This document shows, piece by piece, positions 35,745 through 43,588 of a stretch of DNA of 64,000 bases. The position numbers were made by a program, and so were the translations under genes. Source of the DNA: Enhygromyxa salina (GTDB taxonomy: Bacteria; Myxococcota_A; Polyangia; Nannocystales; Nannocystaceae); the NCBI RefSeq assembly GCF_000737335.2, contig NZ_JMCC02000006.1, positions 1 to 64,000 of the forward strand, written 5' to 3'. Position 1 is the stretch's first letter. The number at the start of each line of letters is the position of its first letter. The notes under the pieces are model-generated. The model saw only the letters and a list, made by a program, of their open reading frames with translations, was not told where the DNA came from and searched no databases.

Positions 35745-36556
35745 GCACGCCGATCTTCTACTTGCACGTGGAGGCCCGCGGCGTCCAAGCCGAGGTCCGA
35801 CTCAACGACGCGCCGATCATCGAGCTGTTTGTCGAGTATCCGCAGCACGCGTTCCCGACGATCAGCGAGTGGGTCATCAACGGCGAGAACGTGCTGAGCG
35901 TGCACGTGCAGCAGGCCGACGAGACCGCCCAGCTGCGGATTACGCTGTGCCAGGCGTCGCTTGGCGACATCCCCGAGCCGGGCAGCGAGGTCGAGCTGGC
36001 GATCGTCGAGTGGCCGCCACCGCTGCCCGCGGGCGCCACCGAGGTCGCCGAGGTCGCCGCGCCCCCGATGCCCCCGATGCCCCCGATCCTGCGCGCGGTC
36101 GGGTTCGCTACCCATTCGTGGGCGCCGTGGTACTGGCAGAGCGCGCCGCCGTTCACCGCGGATCGGCGCAGCGTGGCCGAGCTCATCACGTGGCTTCGTG
36201 ACCTGCACGCGACCCTGGCGGCTGGACAGATCGATCCGCTCGCCGCCAACAGCCAATTCAAGTTCAGCGAGGTCGCGCCGGTCTACGACATGACCACCGC
36301 CGAAGCGCAGACCCGGCTCACGCAGACGTGGGCCCACATCAGCGCCCAGCCCGGCTGGGAGATCGCCGCGTTCGACGAGGCCGACGTCGACCTGCGGGTG
36401 CGCTGTGATGGCCGGCTGATCGAGCCTTGCACCCGCGACGGCTTGCCGTTGATCCGGCAGATCCGACCGGTTGGGGGCGATCGCTGGTCGATGCCGATCT
36501 TCGTTGGCCGGACCCACCGTGACTACGTTGCCGGCTACCTGGCGATCGTACGCTGA
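35741..36556 (+). CDS. Hypothetical partner of the PAAR-like protein
   Basis: A 271-residue cytoplasmic-looking protein with no signal peptide. The N-terminal half (IFYLHVEARGVQAEVRLNDAPIIELF...VINGENVLSVHV) looks beta-rich, followed by a Pro/Met linker (PPMPPMPP) and a mixed alpha/beta C-terminal half. Its GTG start overlaps the stop of the DUF4150 gene, so it is co-translated. That position is typical of an immunity protein, adaptor or chaperone for a secreted PAAR effector; none is proven here. Its 3' end overlaps the convergent SRPBCC gene by 22 bases. Confidence 0.65.
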   Translation: MSTPIFYLHVEARGVQAEVRLNDAPIIELFVEYPQHAFPTISEWVINGENVLSVHVQQADETAQLRITLCQASLGDIPEPGSEVELAIVEWPPPLPAGATEVAEVAAPPMPPMPPILRAVGFATHSWAPWYWQSAPPFTADRRSVAELITWLRDLHATLAAGQIDPLAANSQFKFSEVAPVYDMTTAEAQTRLTQTWAHISAQPGWEIAAFDEADVDLRVRCDGRLIEPCTRDGLPLIRQIRPVGGDRWSMPIFVGRTHRDYVAGYLAIVR

Positions 36557-36996
36557 GCTGCCCCGGACTCGGCCCGGCGCTTCAGCGCAGCCCCGAGCGC
36601 GTCGAAGCCCCGCTGGACCTTGCCGCCATACAACAGCTCCACGACTGGCGAGAGCGCGCCCGCGAACGCGTCTTCGCTGACGTAGCGGCAGCGCTGATCC
36701 CCAAGCACCTCGACCCGCTGGACCCGCTCGGCCCGAAACAGCCACGCGGGGCCGATCGTCATGCCCCAACACAGCTGCTCGCCGGGCGCCCAGCTCCGCA
36801 GGATCTCGACTTGCCTGCGCGGCTTGGCGCCGTCAAAGCTGACGTGCAGGACGATCGGATCGCCCACGACGAAGGTGGTCTCGATCCGCGGCGTAAACGG
36901 ATTCCACGCCGAGTAGCCTTCGAGATCCGCGAGGATCTTCCAGACCCGCTCGGCGCTGGCAGCGATGTCGACGCGGGTGGAGAAGACCTTTGCCAC
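36535..36996 (-). CDS. SRPBCC family protein
   Basis: This 153-residue protein has the START/polyketide-cyclase fold pattern: VDIAASAERVWKILADLEGYSAWNPFTP, then RRQVEILRSWAPGEQLCW and a C-terminal helix covering the cavity (GGKVQRGFDALGAALKRR). Such proteins bind small hydrophobic ligands; the ligand is unknown. GTG start. It overlaps the convergent upstream gene by 22 bases at its 3' end. Confidence 0.8.
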   Translation of the reverse strand: MAKVFSTRVDIAASAERVWKILADLEGYSAWNPFTPRIETTFVVGDPIVLHVSFDGAKPRRQVEILRSWAPGEQLCWGMTIGPAWLFRAERVQRVEVLGDQRCRYVSEDAFAGALSPVVELLYGGKVQRGFDALGAALKRRAESGAAQRTIAR

Positions 36997-37041
36997 GGCC
37001 TATGCCTAGCAAAATCCCGGCGCTTGTCGAACCTGCGCAGC

Positions 37042-37824
37042 TCAGGTCAGCGCGGTGATCAGCTGGAACACGCCGAGGCCCAAGATCACCGCCAGCAACA
37101 CGCGCTGGCCGGCGTGCTCACCGAACCGAGCCTGGATCCGGGCGCGCAAGCGCGGACCCAACACATAGCCCAGCAGCATCATCGGCAGCGCGAGTCCGGC
37201 GAGCGTCAGCACCTCGATCGTCCACAGGCCAGCGAGACCGTGGCCGGCGATCGTGACCAACCCCAACGGTAAGAACAGCGCTTGAAAGTTGATCCGCACG
37301 GCCTCGCTGGACCAACCGCGCAGCGCCGCATAGGCCAGCAACGGCGGCCCGGCGATGTCGAACGCGGCCGAGCTCGCCCCCGTGAGCAGCCCGAACGCGA
37401 GGTCGCGGGCCCAGGCGGGCGCCCCCACCTGCTCGGTCGCGGCGTCGGGCCTTGCAGCCGCGCGGGGCCGCGCGAGCGACAGCAGCCGCCACCCACCAAA
37501 CCCCAGCAGCAGCGCCGCGAGCCCCCAGTGCGCCCAGATCGGCGGCAACGCGACCAGCACGTACAGCCCGACCGGGACCCCAGCGACGGCGCCGAGCAGC
37601 AGGCGAATCACCGTCCCCTTCTCGATCGCCTCGGGTCGCTCGCGCAGCAACAACAACGCGATCGCCGTGCCTGCCAGCGCCAGCACGGGCGCGCCGCGTT
37701 CCAAGCCGATCAGCGCTGACAGCAGCGGGATCGCGAACATCGCGTCGCCAAAGCCGAACACCGCCCGCAGCAACATCGCGATCAAGATGACGCCGAGCAC
37801 GGCGGTGATCAGGGTTGGGGCCAT
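37042..37824 (-). CDS. TSUP (TauE/SafE-like) membrane transporter
   Basis: A 260-residue integral membrane protein with about eight helices in two halves. The first half has LLRAVFGFGDAMFAIPLLSALIG and the second FGLLTGASSAAFDIAGPPLLAYAAL, the duplicated motif of sulfite exporter TauE/SafE proteins. Members export sulfite, sulfoacetate or other organosulfur anions; the substrate here is unknown. The frame is open far upstream, but that DNA is the antisense of the BRCT gene, so the ATG at 37824 is chosen. TACCCT lies about 12 bases upstream. Confidence 0.82.
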   Translation of the reverse strand: MAPTLITAVLGVILIAMLLRAVFGFGDAMFAIPLLSALIGLERGAPVLALAGTAIALLLLRERPEAIEKGTVIRLLLGAVAGVPVGLYVLVALPPIWAHWGLAALLLGFGGWRLLSLARPRAAARPDAATEQVGAPAWARDLAFGLLTGASSAAFDIAGPPLLAYAALRGWSSEAVRINFQALFLPLGLVTIAGHGLAGLWTIEVLTLAGLALPMMLLGYVLGPRLRARIQARFGEHAGQRVLLAVILGLGVFQLITALT

Positions 37825-37916
37825 TGGAAGGGGCGCAGGGTATCCCGTCCCCCCACCCAACATCGGGCCATTTCTCACAGCCCAGGCGCCGAGCTGCGGC
37901 GTCCACACATGCGATG

Positions 37917-37937
37917 CTTGGGGCCGGGAACCCCAAG
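37917..37937. promoter_or_regulatory. Perfect 7-bp inverted repeat before the BRCT gene
   Basis: CTTGGGG and CCCCAAG around a 7-base loop, ending seven bases before the ATG at 37945. It could be a hairpin in the leader or an operator. Confidence 0.4.
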
Positions 37938-37944
37938 CGAAGCA

Positions 37945-39678
37945 ATGAAAGCGAAGCAAGACCCACCCCCCAGCGCAGCCCCGACCCCCGTCGCCGCGTT
38001 CAATGGCAAGGTCATCGCGCTGACCGGCACCTTCACGACGATGAAGCGGGCCGACGCAAAAAAAGTGCTGACGCAGGCCGGCGCGAGCGTTGGCAGCGGC
38101 GTCACCAAGAAGACCGATCTCCTGATCCACGGCGACAACGCGGGCTCGAAGCTCGACAAGGCCACCAGCTTGGGCGTAACCCTGATGACCGAGGCGCAGA
38201 TGGTCGCGCTGCTGACGGCCGGGGGCGCGGGCGCACAGCAGCTCGCCAACGCCGACGCCAAGCTGGCCAAGAAGCAGGCAGAGGACGCCGCGGCCTCGAC
38301 CGAGATGACGGCCGTAGCGACGGAGCTTCGGGCCTTTGTCGCGGCCTTGAAGCGCCGCAAGGACATCGAGGTCACCCACGCCACGCTCGGGCGCAAGGCC
38401 GGCAAGTCCAAGCTCGCGCAGCTGCGCGCGGCCGACATTCCGACCGAGCTGATCAACTTCTACGCAGAGATCGATGGCGCCCACATCGAATGGCGCTTCG
38501 TCGAGCCCCCCGGCGGTGGTTGCTTGCGCCTGCCACCGGTCTCGAGGTGGACCCAGTTTACCGGGGACGACGATCACTACATGGGGTTTGGTGAGGACCG
38601 TGAGGCCTTGCTGCTCGACGAGGTCACGCCCGAAGGCGGCACCTGGCTGGTCCGCGACAAGCCGACCGACACCACGGGGGAGCCCGGGCGCGTGGGGATC
38701 ATCTTTGCCTCGGCGGCACAGGGCGCCGATGGCATCACCCCGGCCGACTCGATCGCGGCCTACCTGCGCGCCGCGATCGACAACGGCTTCGTTCACTACT
38801 GGCCACGCTGCTTCAGGCCAAACCCCTACGTGTCGTACGCCGAGCAAGAGCAGACGCTCGAGCGGTTCCGGGCGACCCCGGTGACGCCGTCCAAAGTCCG
38901 CGTGGGGCAGCGTGTCCAGTTTGGGTACTTCTCCGAGGGCGGCCGCGGCGAGGTCTTGGCGATCCACGAGGCACCCGAGGGGCCCGCGAGCGAGTTTTGC
39001 GGGACCAAGCTGGCGCAGGTGCAGCTCGACGAGGGCACGATCGCCTGGATCCCAGTCAAGTGGATGAAGACCTGGACACGCGTCGACGCCTACCAGCGCC
39101 TGCGCGACCCGAGCTTTGTGTTTGCGGCGGCGGCGAAGGACGATCCTGGGGCGCTGCTCGATGAGCTCGTCCGGGCGATGGATCCGCTCACGAGCTACTC
39201 GAACCTCGCGTTCGCCCAGGTGCCAAGCAACGCCCGCCGGGCCGCCGGGCTGCTCGCAACTCGCTCACTCGCCGACGCGGTCGCGATCGTCATCGATCTT
39301 CATGCCGCGGTCGCGCGCGCGGGCATCGAGCTCGACGCGCAGCGCGTGGTCGCCGAGACCGGCGACGAATTCTCCAAGCCCGAGATGTCGCGCTGCCGCT
39401 GGCAATACCGGGTCAGCGACGTGTTCATTGGCCTGTTTGGCGGCCTGCTGCTGCTCGCCCACCACGAGTCCGCCCGCCGCGGCGTGCCTGGCAACGCGCT
39501 GCTGGGCGCCAAGCTGGTCGCTCGGCTCGCCAAGCTCGACGGCGCGGACCCCCTGCACACGCGCTGCACCAACGACCAGCTCCTGGCGGCGCCGCAGTGG
39601 GGGCACGGGTCCAGCGAGCACGCCCAGGCGCTCGGGCTCCCAGCTGACGCGATCGTGCTCTCGGGCACGGGCTACTGA
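37945..39678 (+). CDS. BRCT-domain protein with unknown C-terminal region
   Basis: A 577-residue protein from the ATG at 37945. Residues about 18-95 form a BRCT domain like that of NAD-dependent DNA ligase (GKVIALTGTFTTMKRADAKKVLTQAGASVGSGVTKKTDLLI). The following segment (IPTELINFYAEIDGAHIEWRF) resembles SUKH (SMI1/KNR4) proteins, which often serve as immunity or scaffold modules. The rest has no recognised domain. Cytoplasmic. A fusion of a poly-ligand BRCT module with a SUKH-like module is unusual; the SUKH call is tentative. Confidence 0.75.
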   Translation: MKAKQDPPPSAAPTPVAAFNGKVIALTGTFTTMKRADAKKVLTQAGASVGSGVTKKTDLLIHGDNAGSKLDKATSLGVTLMTEAQMVALLTAGGAGAQQLANADAKLAKKQAEDAAASTEMTAVATELRAFVAALKRRKDIEVTHATLGRKAGKSKLAQLRAADIPTELINFYAEIDGAHIEWRFVEPPGGGCLRLPPVSRWTQFTGDDDHYMGFGEDREALLLDEVTPEGGTWLVRDKPTDTTGEPGRVGIIFASAAQGADGITPADSIAAYLRAAIDNGFVHYWPRCFRPNPYVSYAEQEQTLERFRATPVTPSKVRVGQRVQFGYFSEGGRGEVLAIHEAPEGPASEFCGTKLAQVQLDEGTIAWIPVKWMKTWTRVDAYQRLRDPSFVFAAAAKDDPGALLDELVRAMDPLTSYSNLAFAQVPSNARRAAGLLATRSLADAVAIVIDLHAAVARAGIELDAQRVVAETGDEFSKPEMSRCRWQYRVSDVFIGLFGGLLLLAHHESARRGVPGNALLGAKLVARLAKLDGADPLHTRCTNDQLLAAPQWGHGSSEHAQALGLPADAIVLSGTGY

Positions 39679-40292
39679 GTCACCTGGTCAGGCTGGCCCA
39701 GCGTCGCGAACTCGGCCAGCGTCCATGTGTTGGCGCCATGGTTGTGAAGATGAAAGGTCACGGTCGCGCCCGGCTCGGCCGCGACCGGGCTCGCAAACCG
39801 GATCGACCGCGCATCCGAGGCGCCGGGGATCTCGACGTGGGTCTCCCACACCAGCGCGCCGTTGATCAGCAAGGCGAGGTGCCCGGTCGCCGGCTCGTGC
39901 GAGATCAGCGACTGCCACCACACCCGCACCCGCAGCTCGTCGCCGATCTCCAGCGGCTCGGCCAGCGGCTGCTCGACGCTGAAGTAGTTGCACCCGCTGG
40001 TCGAGACCTCGAGCGTCCCAAACTCCTCGGCCCACGCCGATGAAGGGCAGATCGTCTGGGACGGACGGTGCTCGAACAAGGGATCATCCGCGGCCGCGGT
40101 TGGGGTCCAGTCTTCAGCGTAGACCAGCGGACGCGGCTCGGCGTCGCGCGTGGGCGAGTCGGCCCCGCCGACCGAGTTGCCCGAGTTGCCCGAGTCAGCC
40201 GAGTCGACCGGATCGCCAAGATCGCAGCCCGAGGCGAGCGTGAAAACCAGCGCAGCGGTGCTCAGCAACACAAGAATGGCGGTGGCGCGCAT
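39672..40292 (-). CDS. Lipoprotein of unknown function
   Basis: A protein of 206 residues from the ATG at 40292: signal peptide with lipobox LASGC (C23), an acidic Ser/Asn/Gly linker (DSADSGNSGNSVGG), then a beta-rich domain (ELRVRVWWQSLISHEPATGHLALLINGALVWE...GATVTFHLHNHGAN) like a carbohydrate-binding or jelly-roll module. Surface exposed. A GTG 18 bases upstream is an alternative start. The 3' end overlaps the convergent BRCT gene by seven bases. Confidence 0.7.
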   Translation of the reverse strand: MRATAILVLLSTAALVFTLASGCDLGDPVDSADSGNSGNSVGGADSPTRDAEPRPLVYAEDWTPTAAADDPLFEHRPSQTICPSSAWAEEFGTLEVSTSGCNYFSVEQPLAEPLEIGDELRVRVWWQSLISHEPATGHLALLINGALVWETHVEIPGASDARSIRFASPVAAEPGATVTFHLHNHGANTWTLAEFATLGQPDQVTQ

Positions 40293-40539
40293 GAGTGCTG
40301 CCTTCAACACCGCGAGCCCCCGCGGATGTCACCTGCGTTGAAACCCGGATCCACGGCACTGGCTTCGCCGAATCCTGGCAGCCCGCGGTGCAATGCATCG
40401 CGGGTGATCGGCTGACGCTCACGGATCAGTTCGTCCTCGACGTCGATGCGATCTACGCAGGGATCTTCGAGCTCCCCACCGCCTGACCCAGATCGGCGAG
40501 ACCCTAATCCTGCCCCGGTTCGTAGGCTTCCGAACGTGC

Positions 40540-40545
40540 TATTCA
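40540..40545 (+). promoter_or_regulatory. Putative -10 element
   Basis: TATTCA ends seven bases before the ATG at 40553. Confidence 0.35.
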
Positions 40546-40552
40546 GCACCTC

Positions 40553-41335
40553 ATGCTCGAGCAGCCCGGTCCAGACCTCGATCTATGCCGCCGCTACGTG
40601 GCCCTGCGGCCGCCGCCCGGAAGGCTGCTGATGTGCGGCGTGACGGGCAGCCACCACTACGGCTTCTCGTCGGCCGACAGCGACATCGATCTCAAGGGCA
40701 TCCACCAGCTCCCGACCGAGCGGATCGTGTCCTTGTTTCCGGGCCGCGATAACCACGACGCGCTCGAGGTGTTCGAGGACGTCGAGTGCGACCTGACCAC
40801 CAACGAGCTCGCCCAGGCGCTGCGGCTGCTCATCAAGGGCAACGGCAACCTTCACGAGCGACTGGCGAGCCCGTTTCAGCTGGTCACCAACCAACTCGTC
40901 GACGAGCTGCGCGAGCTGGGCCTTCGCGCCCGCAGCCGGGCCAGCCATGGCCACTATCGCGGGTACCTGCACGGCATGCGGCGCGAGCACGAGAAGCAGG
41001 AGCCGCCCCGGGCCAAGTCGCTGCTCTACACCTACCGCGTGGCCCTGACCGGCATCCACCTGCTCGAGACCGGCGAGCTCGTGGCCCACCTGCCCAGCCT
41101 CGCGCCCGAGTACGGGTTTTCAGAGGTGCTCGAGCTGGTCGAGGTCAAGATCGCTGGCGCCGAGAAGGAGCCCGCCCCCGAGCCGCTGGCCACCCAGCTG
41201 CGCGCGCGCTGGCCCGAGCTCGAGGCCCGCATCGACGCCGCCCGCGATCGCAGCCCGCTGCCCGAGCAGGCGACCAACGTCGATGAGATCGAGGCGTGGC
41301 TGGTCGCCCGCCGCCGCGAGGGCTTTGGCGCCTGA
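40553..41335 (+). CDS. Pol-beta superfamily nucleotidyltransferase
   Basis: A 260-residue protein with the minimal nucleotidyltransferase motif G-S-(x)n-D-x-D in MCGVTGSHHYGFSSADSDIDLKG and a following region typical of the YcgL/COG3541 family (RARSRASHGHYRGYLHGMRR...SLLYTYRVALTGIHLLETGEL). The reaction is unknown; family members may modify tRNA, protein or small molecules with NMP. No adjacent HEPN gene marks it as a classic toxin-antitoxin pair. Confidence 0.8.
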   Translation: MLEQPGPDLDLCRRYVALRPPPGRLLMCGVTGSHHYGFSSADSDIDLKGIHQLPTERIVSLFPGRDNHDALEVFEDVECDLTTNELAQALRLLIKGNGNLHERLASPFQLVTNQLVDELRELGLRARSRASHGHYRGYLHGMRREHEKQEPPRAKSLLYTYRVALTGIHLLETGELVAHLPSLAPEYGFSEVLELVEVKIAGAEKEPAPEPLATQLRARWPELEARIDAARDRSPLPEQATNVDEIEAWLVARRREGFGA

Positions 41336-41365
41336 GCTCGGCTCAGGGCCCGCCCCGCGCTCGGC

Positions 41366-42010
41366 TCAGTTGAAATTCTGCACAGCCCAGTAGTCGCCCT
41401 GCGCGGTCTGGAAAAACCCGCAAGCGACCCGGGTGTAGTTCGGGTTGCTCATGTTGATGTAGTGCCCATGCTCGGAGAACGGCTCGCCCGGGCCCTCGGC
41501 CCACATCTGCGCGAGGCAGCCGTCGAGCAGCTGGGTGACCGGGCCAGGCCAGCCGGGGCACTCGTTTTGGGCTGACTCGCCGCACATCCCAAACGCGCCG
41601 TGCGGCGTGTTGGTCATCGCGTCGCTCTGCGCTTCGCCGTCCGAGCAGACCTCGGCGTCCGTCCAGCGCTGCAGCGGCGGCAGGTTGAGCGTCGCCCGGT
41701 AGCCGTTGATGACCTCGACGCAGTAGGTGGCCTCGGCTTCGTAGGGATTGCCGCTGTCGCCGTCGCCGTCGCCGCCGGGATCACCGTCGCCGTCGCCGCC
41801 GGGATCACCGTCACCGTCGCCGTCAGGATCACCGTCGCCGTCGCCGCTGGGATCGCCGTCGCCGCTGGGATCACCGTCACCGTCACCATCGCCGCCGCTG
41901 GTCTCGGGCATCCCGTCGGCGCCCGTGCCCACACTCTCACGGGTTGGGGTGCCGCCATAGCAAGCGAGCCCCGCAACACAAACCCACCCAAGCAGTCCAA
42001 GTCGGCGCAT
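41366..42010 (-). CDS. CAP/SCP-domain lipoprotein with Gly-Asp linker
   Basis: This 214-residue protein has lipobox VAGLAC (C17), a Gly-Asp-Gly-Asp-Pro linker to about residue 90 and a CAP (SCP/TAPS) domain: a helix with NGYRATLNLPPLQRW, a histidine region (TPHGAFG) and the late EHGHYINMSNPNYTRVACGF signature. CAP proteins are secreted and bind lipids or sterols, or act in host and predatory interactions. The ATG at 42010 is preferred since TATCAT lies five bases upstream. Confidence 0.82.
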   Translation of the reverse strand: MRRLGLLGWVCVAGLACYGGTPTRESVGTGADGMPETSGGDGDGDGDPSGDGDPSGDGDGDPDGDGDGDPGGDGDGDPGGDGDGDSGNPYEAEATYCVEVINGYRATLNLPPLQRWTDAEVCSDGEAQSDAMTNTPHGAFGMCGESAQNECPGWPGPVTQLLDGCLAQMWAEGPGEPFSEHGHYINMSNPNYTRVACGFFQTAQGDYWAVQNFN

Positions 42011-42015
42011 GGCCA

Positions 42016-42021
42016 ATGATA
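42016..42021 (-). promoter_or_regulatory. Putative -10 element, leaderless-type start
   Basis: TATCAT on the minus strand ends five bases before the ATG at 42010. Confidence 0.45.
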
Positions 42022-42043
42022 GCCGACCTCGGCCGCGGGCGCG

Positions 42044-42592
42044 TCACCAAGCGACACCAAGAAAGTCGGAGACGGGCACGAGGCGACCCGTGCCGTCCCG
42101 AAGACGAATGATGACGACGTTGTCGTAGAACTGGATCTTCTCAACGTTCGTCAGTTCGGCGCGCTCGCCGTCTCGCCCTCGGTAAAACGCAACGTTGGGT
42201 CCCTCGCCGTCCATCCTGAAGTTTTCGAGGGCGCGACCGACTTCCTCGGGCGGACTCTCGACCTCGACCTTGACCGTGTTCTCGGCCTGCTTCGAGCTCG
42301 GTCGCGGGATCGCAGACGCGCCTGCGATGCAGCGGGTCGACACGTCCAGCCGCTCCGGTCGCGTCGGCTCACCGTCTCGGTTCAGATCCGTCCAGCGGTA
42401 GGTGGTGTGCCACACAGTGCAGTCATCCTCGGTCATGCCCGACCCGTCTTCGTATCCCCTCCCCGGTTCGAACGGAGCGCTCGGGTGTGCCACCTCGACC
42501 TCGTAGGTTCGCGCCCGCGCGGAGCGGTGACTACACCCGGCGCAGAGAGTCGTGAGCGCTACCAGGACCAAAGACGAACGTACCAGTCGCAT
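42044..42592 (-). CDS. Lipoprotein of unknown function
   Basis: A protein of 182 residues with a clear lipobox (TLCAGC, C20). No known domain is recognised; the C-terminal half (EKIQFYDNVVIIRLRDGTGRLVPVSDFLG) looks beta-stranded. The frame is open upstream for another 287 codons, but that is antisense to the next gene and lacks a signal peptide, so the ATG at 42592 is chosen. Divergent from the gene at 42680. Confidence 0.65.
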   Translation of the reverse strand: MRLVRSSLVLVALTTLCAGCSHRSARARTYEVEVAHPSAPFEPGRGYEDGSGMTEDDCTVWHTTYRWTDLNRDGEPTRPERLDVSTRCIAGASAIPRPSSKQAENTVKVEVESPPEEVGRALENFRMDGEGPNVAFYRGRDGERAELTNVEKIQFYDNVVIIRLRDGTGRLVPVSDFLGVAW

Positions 42593-42679
42593 GGCTGAAT
42601 GGTCGTATGGCATCCGCCCCCATTCAACGCTTGGGTCGGGGCGCTCGCACGATGGTTCACACGGTACACTGTGCGGACA

Positions 42680-43360
42680 GTGAGCCGCGCGTGGACCCTC
42701 GTCTGTCGGGCTTGTCGCGCCGATCTCTCGGTCGCGCTGACAGAGATCGAGATCGACGCGGATCCGGTTCAGGTCGTCAAGGGCCGCGACATGCTCCCAC
42801 GCGGTTGCATGTGGCGGGCGCGGGCGGGCTTCGCCGAGTTCGAGATCGCGGCCAACGAGATCCTGTGCTGCAGCGGCGACCTCCCAACGGCCGTGCTCGG
42901 CGGTAGCACCGGCTGCTGCGGGCCCGACGGACTCGACGGGCCCAACCTGCGCTGTGTATGCGGGGCCGCGTTCGCTACCGCATTTGGCGATTGCTGGCAG
43001 CCGCATGTCGTCTCCGTGAGTCCCAAGCGGGTGGTCTGTGCACCCGCGACACCGGAGGTCAGCGTGCATGTGTATCCGCCGGACAGCTCGCATCCATCGG
43101 CGTGGGCGTTCGCGGCGTGGTTGCATGAAGTGCTTGGGACTGACGATTGGTACGGGCTCGAGCTCGAGTTGCTGGTGCAGGCGTGGGCCGGCCGCGCGCC
43201 AACGCCGGTCGTGATCGTCTGGCTCGATACGCCCCGCGAACGCGCCGCGGGCGTCCCGGTGCAGGAGCTCATCGCGGCGATCGGTCGGCTCGCAGGCGCA
43301 CCGATCAGCGTGGTCACACCGATCAGCGACGGCTCGAGCTACGCGCGGCAGGCCGAGTGA
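42680..43360 (+). CDS. Hypothetical protein with CxxC motif
   Basis: A 226-residue protein from the GTG at 42680. It opens with a zinc-ribbon-like VCRACRADLSVAL, has further cysteines (LCCSGD, GCCGPDG, LRCVCGAAFA) and a C-terminal alpha/beta segment (PVVIVWLDTPRERAAGVPVQELIAAIGRL). TACACT at 42665-42670 ends nine bases before this GTG, which is therefore preferred over an ATG 81 bases upstream. No function can be assigned. Confidence 0.6.
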   Translation: MSRAWTLVCRACRADLSVALTEIEIDADPVQVVKGRDMLPRGCMWRARAGFAEFEIAANEILCCSGDLPTAVLGGSTGCCGPDGLDGPNLRCVCGAAFATAFGDCWQPHVVSVSPKRVVCAPATPEVSVHVYPPDSSHPSAWAFAAWLHEVLGTDDWYGLELELLVQAWAGRAPTPVVIVWLDTPRERAAGVPVQELIAAIGRLAGAPISVVTPISDGSSYARQAE

Positions 43361-43588
43361 AGCGTCCCAAAGCACGGATGTCCGCGACGCAACCCGCGCG
43401 GCCCCTCGCTCCGCCGTGCGCGCGTCTTCACCAGCTGGCTGCACGCATTTCACAGATCGGCGGCCGCTTGCGGCCAGGCGTCGCTCCTCGACTGCATTTC
43501 AATAGCGGGCGCCCCCCGCTCCGTCGACGTCGGTCTGGAAGCATTCCATGTTGGCAGCAGGGCTCGCACGAGCCGTACCACAACCGAG

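Noticed and set aside
37824..38967. N-terminal extension of the TSUP transporter
   Set aside because: The extra frame is antisense to the BRCT gene and has no protein-like features; the transporter starts at 37824.
40295..40486. Short plus-strand frame with a HIRAN-like look (ETRIHGTGF...GDRLTLTDQF)
   Set aside because: Only 63 codons, no good start codon near the similar region and no upstream signal; the resemblance is too weak to call.
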